Part shown: positions 4,181 through 7,603 of the stretch, in pieces
Layout: each line of letters opens with the position of its first letter
Numbering within the stretch: the first letter of the stretch is position 1
DNA from: Nitrospinae bacterium RIFCSPLOWO2_12_39_16
Lineage (GTDB): Bacteria > Nitrospinota > Nitrospinia > UBA9942
Direction of reading: 5' to 3'
NCBI GenBank assembly: GCA_001805005.1
Contig: MHDO01000048.1
Location: 1 to 7,603 of the forward strand
DNA: 7,603 nucleotides
The notes under the pieces: model-generated
Told to the model about the DNA's origin: nothing
Database searches by the model: none
The model's input: the letters and a program-made list of their open reading frames with translations, nothing else
Program-made: the position numbers and the translations under genes

Positions 4181-6982
4181 ATGCTTGAGGAAGAACATCT
4201 TGACAAAACATCCATACCTAATAAGGTAGGAGTTACAGTAGCCAAAGTGAAGCCTTCCAAAGACAAAACAATCTCAGCAAGTGGTAATACCTTCACCTAC
4301 ACATTTATTGACAAGGTCATTGATGCAGATGGTGATTCAAGCACTACTTTTGACCAAATAACTATAAATGGAGAGGCAGTGTTAGAGGCGCCAAGACTCA
4401 CTTTTGCATTTAATTACGGCATCGTAAGTGACAAATATGCAGAGATAAATTTTAAGACAGGCGAGCAGATAAATTTATCATTCTCTTCAAAAGAGCTCAC
4501 ATTTGATAAAAGTGTAACCCTTCCTCTCGGCAAGTTAATCATACCCATTGCTGTAACAGGTGGCACCGTCAATGTAACCATTTCTCTAAATCTCGTCTTC
4601 GGGGCAAATGGCAGCGCTAAATTTGAGACAGGATTCACACAAAAACTTTCTATTGATGCAGGAATGAAAGCCACTCTGAATCCAGCTAATGTAACATCAT
4701 TTAATAACAGTAACTATGATTTCACTTTTCAACAACCACAACTTGAGGGCAAAATAAGCGTATCTGCTGCTGTTAATCCTGATGTAGACCTTAAACTCTG
4801 GCAATACACACTTGCCGGCATAAACAATAATTTGGGAGTAAAGACTACTGCAAAAGCCAACATATCTTTGACCAATATATGTTACAGAGTTTCAGCAGAT
4901 GCCTATCTATCTTCAATAGCCTTTGTTATGCTCCCAAAGGCTTCCTTAAACATAAGTTTTAGCTGGGATGGTCTTTCTGGAGGTCTGGATTTTAGCATGG
5001 AAAAATATCCGAAGGAGCTATTTACATATACAAAACCGCTTTATGATTCTGGTGAGACATGTATAGTAGAAAATATCGCCCCTGTTGCTAATGCCGGTTC
5101 GGATAAAACCTCCAATGCTGATACATTGGTCTTTCTGGATGGAACAGACTCTATTGATACAGATGGGACAATCACTTCCTATGAATGGACTCAAACGGCA
5201 GGAACTAAAGTTACATTAACCAATTCCTCCAGTGCAACACCTTCATTTACTACTCCATCCACCGCTGACACACTATCATTCAAGCTGACTGTAACTGACA
5301 ATAAAGGTGCAACTGCAACTGACTATGTAAATGTTACTGTTTCAGGAGAAAAATCTAATTATAAGCCGACAGCAAATGCAGGTTCTGACCGGTCTGTAAA
5401 TAGTAGTGTAATAGTAACATTAGACGGTTCTGCATCCAGTGATACTGATGGCTCCATCGTTTCATATAAGTGGAAACAGACAGGAGGCACGCAAGTCAGC
5501 TTAACTAATGATGATACCTCAACTCCTTCATTTACTGCCCCATCCACCACAGATACAGTGACATTCAAATTGACTGTGACAGATAGCATGGGTGCAACTG
5601 CAAGCGATTATGTTCAGGTCTCTGTAACCTCTGCTATAACAGGCTCAGCCCCATCAGCACCGACAGGTGTAACTGCTACTGCAGGAAATGGGCAGGTGAA
5701 TATAAGCTGGACTTCTGTATCAGATGCAACAAGTTACAACATCTACTGGTCAACAAGCACAGGGGTTACAAAGACAAGTGGCACAAAGCTCACAGGTGGG
5801 ACAAGCCCATATACACATACAGGCAGAACCAATGGAACAACCTATTACTATGTAGTAACCGCAGTGAATAGTTATGGTGAGAGTAGTGAATCAAGTCAAG
5901 TGAGTGGGATACCTTCAACAACTACAACTTCCGACACCACAGCCCCATCAAGTCCATCTGTTTCAATAAACAGCGGTGCAACATCGTCCACAAGCACATC
6001 AGTTACATTGACCTTATCGGCAACTGATAATGTAGGAGTAACAGCATATTACGCATCAGAGACCTCAACTACGCCATCGGCATCAGCAACAGGCTGGACA
6101 TCGGTTACCTCCACAACCTCTTATTCAGCAAGTGTTTCATTTGCATTAAGTAGTGGAAGTGCGACAAAGACGGTTTATGTATGGTTCAAAGATGCAGCAG
6201 GGAATATATCAGCAAGTTCAAGTGATAGTATTACATTAGGCTCAGCCCCATCTGCACCCACAGGTGTAAGTGCTACTGCTGGAAGTAGTCAGGTGTCTAT
6301 AAGTTGGAGTAGTGTTTCAGGAGCGACATCATATAATATCTACTGGTCAACAACATCAGGAGTTACAAAGACTACAGGCACAAAAATTACAGGTGGGACA
6401 AGTCCTTATGCACATACAGGTCTAACTAATGGCACTACCTATTACTATGTAGTAACCGCAGTGAATAGTTATGGTGAGAGTAGTGAATCAAGTCAAGTGA
6501 GTGCAACACCTTCTACCACATCATCAACATGGACTATGCTTAAACTCCCTGATACAGGTCAGACAACATCATATACAACCACTTATGGTGAAGACCATGA
6601 TTATTCAATCAATCCGCCATCTTATACAGATAATGGGAATGGGACGATTACTGATAATGTAACAGGACTTATATGGCAGAAAGAGGATGATAATACACAG
6701 AGGACATGGAGTGATGCAGGAACTTACTGTGACAATCTCACCCTCGGCGGGCAGAGCGACTGGAGACTTCCATCAAAGAAGGAACTTATAAGCATAGTCA
6801 ATTATGGAACATATTCTCCATCTATAAACACAACCTATTTTCCGAATACTAATTCATCGGTCTATTGGTCGTCTACTACAATTGCGTACAATTCGTCCGG
6901 CGCATGGATCGTGCTTTTCAACGATGGCTATGTCGTCATCGACTATAAGTCTTCCAGCTACTATGTGCGGTGTGTGCGGTGA
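4181..6982 (+). CDS. Large multidomain surface protein with two PKD-like, two Fn3, one Ig-like and a C-terminal DUF1566 (DGR target) domain
   Basis: The frame from ATG 4181 gives 933 aa, but it is open back to 3956, and the extra 70-odd residues (RITSSDNSSITFNGS...LKPGDIIIVQNTARKVDSI) look like genuine protein. The native gene therefore almost certainly began with the lipoprotein signal at 3715-3966, now out of frame. Domains by residue of the 933-aa frame: 1-297, beta-rich and unrecognised; about 298-388 and 393-487, PKD/K319L-like repeats (VANAGSD...LDGT.S.DTDG.I.SY.W.QT and ...F.LTVTD..GATA.DYV); 490-577, Fn3; 588-686, Ig-like with TLSATDNVGVTAYYAS; 689-776, second Fn3; 814-933, DUF1566, with DNGNGTITDNVTGLIWQ, WRLPSKKEL and YWSST motifs, ending YYVRCVR. 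DUF1566 domains have a C-type-lectin-like fold and are common DGR targets. The stalk-like repeats would present this binding domain away from the outer membrane. An avd-like gene follows. The ligand is unknown. Confidence 0.85.
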   Translation: MLEEEHLDKTSIPNKVGVTVAKVKPSKDKTISASGNTFTYTFIDKVIDADGDSSTTFDQITINGEAVLEAPRLTFAFNYGIVSDKYAEINFKTGEQINLSFSSKELTFDKSVTLPLGKLIIPIAVTGGTVNVTISLNLVFGANGSAKFETGFTQKLSIDAGMKATLNPANVTSFNNSNYDFTFQQPQLEGKISVSAAVNPDVDLKLWQYTLAGINNNLGVKTTAKANISLTNICYRVSADAYLSSIAFVMLPKASLNISFSWDGLSGGLDFSMEKYPKELFTYTKPLYDSGETCIVENIAPVANAGSDKTSNADTLVFLDGTDSIDTDGTITSYEWTQTAGTKVTLTNSSSATPSFTTPSTADTLSFKLTVTDNKGATATDYVNVTVSGEKSNYKPTANAGSDRSVNSSVIVTLDGSASSDTDGSIVSYKWKQTGGTQVSLTNDDTSTPSFTAPSTTDTVTFKLTVTDSMGATASDYVQVSVTSAITGSAPSAPTGVTATAGNGQVNISWTSVSDATSYNIYWSTSTGVTKTSGTKLTGGTSPYTHTGRTNGTTYYYVVTAVNSYGESSESSQVSGIPSTTTTSDTTAPSSPSVSINSGATSSTSTSVTLTLSATDNVGVTAYYASETSTTPSASATGWTSVTSTTSYSASVSFALSSGSATKTVYVWFKDAAGNISASSSDSITLGSAPSAPTGVSATAGSSQVSISWSSVSGATSYNIYWSTTSGVTKTTGTKITGGTSPYAHTGLTNGTTYYYVVTAVNSYGESSESSQVSATPSTTSSTWTMLKLPDTGQTTSYTTTYGEDHDYSINPPSYTDNGNGTITDNVTGLIWQKEDDNTQRTWSDAGTYCDNLTLGGQSDWRLPSKKELISIVNYGTYSPSINTTYFPNTNSSVYWSSTTIAYNSSGAWIVLFNDGYVVIDYKSSSYYVRCVR
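5840..5906 (+). repeat. Direct repeat within Fn3 domain 1 (copy 1 of 2)
   Basis: These 67 bp are identical to 6437-6503 and encode TYYYVVTAVNSYGESSESSQVS, the last strands of the Fn3 domain. The copies are 597 bp (199 codons) apart, and flanking Fn3 sequence is similar but diverged. This points to recent gene conversion or duplication inside the gene. Confidence 0.9.
6437..6503 (+). repeat. Direct repeat within Fn3 domain 2 (copy 2 of 2)
   Basis: Identical over 67 bp to 5840-5906. Recombination between the copies would delete or duplicate 199 codons in frame, changing stalk length without breaking the gene. Confidence 0.9.
6863..6982 (+). other. Probable DGR variable region (VR) at the 3' end of the DUF1566 domain
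   Basis: The segment encodes YWSSTTIAYNSSGAWIVLFN, then DGYVVIDYKSSSYYVRCVR and the stop. In DGR templates of this family, as I recall them, the equivalent positions are mostly asparagine (pattern NAWNVNFNNGNVNNNNKS). Here those positions are I, Y, G, I, L, D, Y, V, I, D, Y, S and S, which is what adenine-directed mutagenesis of AAC/AAT codons produces. By hand count, 21 of the 27 codons from 6881 to 6961 end in C or T. Adenine is 23 of 120 here against 20 of 60 at 6601-6660, while GC rises from 35% to 48%. The end GTGCGGTGTGTGCGGTGAGG is GC-rich and could serve as the IMH-type priming end. Exact VR borders need the template repeat, which is not in the window. Confidence 0.72.
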
Positions 6983-7027
6983 GGACAGTGAGTCGGTTAT
7001 TTGATGATTTGATTATTTTTTAAAAGA

Positions 7028-7040
7028 GCATCGCTGATGC
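7028..7040 (+). terminator. Small hairpin downstream of the variable region
   Basis: GCATC (7028-7032), loop GCT, GATGC (7036-7040), followed by CTTTCTTT. It lies 45 bases after the stop codon. It could be a weak terminator, or the hairpin/cruciform that some DGRs need just downstream of VR. The stem is only 5 bp, so both readings are tentative. Confidence 0.3.
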
Positions 7041-7050
7041 CTTTCTTTAA

Positions 7051-7254
7051 GTGGCTTATTACGAGAATTTACCCATATATAAAAAGGCAATGGAATTGGC
7101 AATTTATATCGAAAAAGCGGTAAGAGATTTTACAAGGTATCATAAGTATACAATTGGCACAGATATGAGGAATTTATCCAGAGATATTGTTTCATTAGTG
7201 ATTAAAGCAAATTCAAGAAAGGATAAAAAGTCTGTTGCACAAATGGCAAAATAA
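7051..7254 (+). pseudogene. avd: Avd-like four-helix-bundle protein (DGR accessory), truncated by a mobile element
   Basis: GTG at 7051 is the only usable early start because TAA precedes it directly. No clear Shine-Dalgarno is visible. The frame encodes ENLPIYKKAMELAIYIEKAV, then RDFTRYHKYTIGTDMRNLSRDIVSLVIKANSRKDK. This is the first half of the Avd / 23S-rRNA-intervening-sequence-like four-helix bundle (the RYHKYT.G..RNLSR pattern is typical of DGR Avd). Avd binds the DGR reverse transcriptase and is needed for mutagenic retrohoming. Full-length members have about 115-130 residues. Here only about 59 are native, and the last eight codons (KSVAQMAK) are read from the inverted repeat of the 132-bp element beginning at 7228. 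Past the element the same phase reads ITEILKF before another repeat, possibly a scrap of the next helix. The position directly after a VR-bearing gene supports the avd call. The product is unlikely to fold as a full bundle. Confidence 0.75.
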
Positions 7255-7359
7255 CGGAAAATGTCATGCTGAACTTGTTTCAGCATCTAATAAAATCAAT
7301 ATGTTATGAGACCCTGAAATAAATTCAGGGTGACAAAATAGGGTTTGTGCAACAGGCTC
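7228..7359 (+). mobile_element. 132-bp MITE-like element, copy B, inserted in the avd-like gene
   Basis: Same length and orientation as the copy at 3213-3344. Perfect 12-bp terminal repeats CTGTTGCACAAA (7232-7243) and TTTGTGCAACAG (7344-7355) extend outward imperfectly on the left (AAGT instead of GAGC). The inner hairpins are kept: TGCTGAA/TTCAGCA and ACCCTGAA/TTCAGGGT, the latter with loop ATAAA in place of GCGAG. The flanks TAAA and ATTA are not a target duplication, so one side may have decayed, or the copy arose by recombination. Confidence 0.82.
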
Positions 7360-7381
7360 ATTACTGAGATATTAAAATTTA

Positions 7382-7466
7382 CCTCTCATCCTGACCCTTT
7401 CCCAATAGAGGAGAGGAAGCAAATAGTTTCCCTCTCCCCTCTGGGGAGAGGGTTAGGGTGAGGGGG
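7382..7466 (+). repeat. GC-rich palindromic intergenic repeat
   Basis: A perfect 10-bp stem CCCTCTCCCC (7430-7439) / GGGGAGAGGG (7443-7452) with loop TCT. An outer imperfect inverted repeat pairs CCTCTCATCCTGACCCT (from 7382) with AGGGTTAGGGTGAGGGG (7449-7465). It encodes nothing and ends seven bases before the ribosome binding site of the next gene. If transcribed it would form a strong structure next to that start. Confidence 0.75.
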
Positions 7467-7481
7467 ACTTATGGAGGGAAC

Positions 7482-7603
7482 ATGAAAACTAATATATTCA
7501 TTTCACTGGCACTGACACTGACACTTTTTAATGATATGGCAATAGCAGGAAGTTTTACTGACAATGGAAATGGAACTGTAAGCGATAGTAACACAGGACT
7601 TAT
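7482..7603 (+). CDS. Secreted DUF1566-domain protein, 3' partial
   Basis: ATG 7482 follows GGAGGG at 7473-7478, a strong ribosome binding site with short spacing. The frame runs off the window after 40 codons. It encodes a Sec signal peptide (MKTNIFISLALTLTLF... with likely cleavage after MAIA), then GSFTDNGNGTVSDSNTGL, the opening motif of a DUF1566 domain (compare YTDNGNGTITDNVTGLIWQ in the large gene). Unlike the large gene, it has no stalk and no lipobox; the domain begins straight after the signal peptide. It may be a second target of the same DGR, or an ordinary paralogue. Its variable end lies outside the window. Confidence 0.8.
   Translation, partial: MKTNIFISLALTLTLFNDMAIAGSFTDNGNGTVSDSNTGL

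Noticed and set aside
4414..4674. Reverse-strand frames inside the large gene, also 4108-4296 and 5359-5589
   Set aside because: They are shadows of the strong forward coding frame and show no domain or start signal.
6983..7603. Template repeat of the DGR
   Set aside because: I found no stretch resembling 6863-6982 after the avd remnant or elsewhere in the window.

Overview
The window looks like AT-rich DNA from a diderm (Gram-negative) bacterium. It encodes an outer-membrane beta-barrel protein, an inner-membrane permease, a lipoprotein-type signal sequence and Sec-type signal peptides. The combination of DUF1566 surface proteins, an Avd-like protein, and abundant small palindromic repeats would fit Nitrospirota or a deltaproteobacterial lineage. 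That placement is inference; no marker gene is present.

Layout. (1) Positions 1-2491 are an intact two-gene operon: the end of an outer-membrane beta-barrel gene, overlapped by 11 bp by an ArsB/NhaD/YbiR-like 411-aa anion permease. (2) Positions 2539-3417 are a HEPN-MNT toxin-antitoxin type module behind a near-consensus sigma70 promoter. It is damaged twice: the HEPN gene has an in-frame TAA at codon 66, and the nucleotidyltransferase gene is split near its 3' end by a 132-bp non-autonomous mobile element with perfect 17-bp terminal inverted repeats and a TCTT target duplication. (3) Positions 3418-3714 hold a strong promoter, a second MITE-like repeat with two perfect hairpins, an excellent ribosome binding site with an ATG, and another palindrome. 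(4) Positions 3715-6982 encode a large multidomain surface lipoprotein: lipobox, unknown beta-rich region, two PKD/K319L-like domains, Fn3, Ig-like, Fn3 and a C-terminal DUF1566 domain. As read, its 5' end lacks a start codon and carries a frameshift near 3956-3966. (5) Positions 6983-7603 hold an Avd-like gene cut short by a second copy of the 132-bp element, a GC-rich palindromic repeat, and the start of another secreted DUF1566 protein.

The main system is a diversity-generating retroelement (DGR) locus. The last ~120 bp of the large gene have the hallmarks of a DGR variable region: C-type-lectin/DUF1566 context, adenine depletion, NNY codons where relatives carry AAY, and a G-rich 3' end. 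An avd remnant follows immediately. No template repeat or reverse transcriptase is in the window. The locus may be a remote or decaying target arm, or the TR and RT may lie beyond position 7603 after the second DUF1566 gene.

A second theme is erosion by small repeats. The same 132-bp element interrupts both the MNT and the avd gene, and other palindromes sit in the leaders of both DUF1566 genes.
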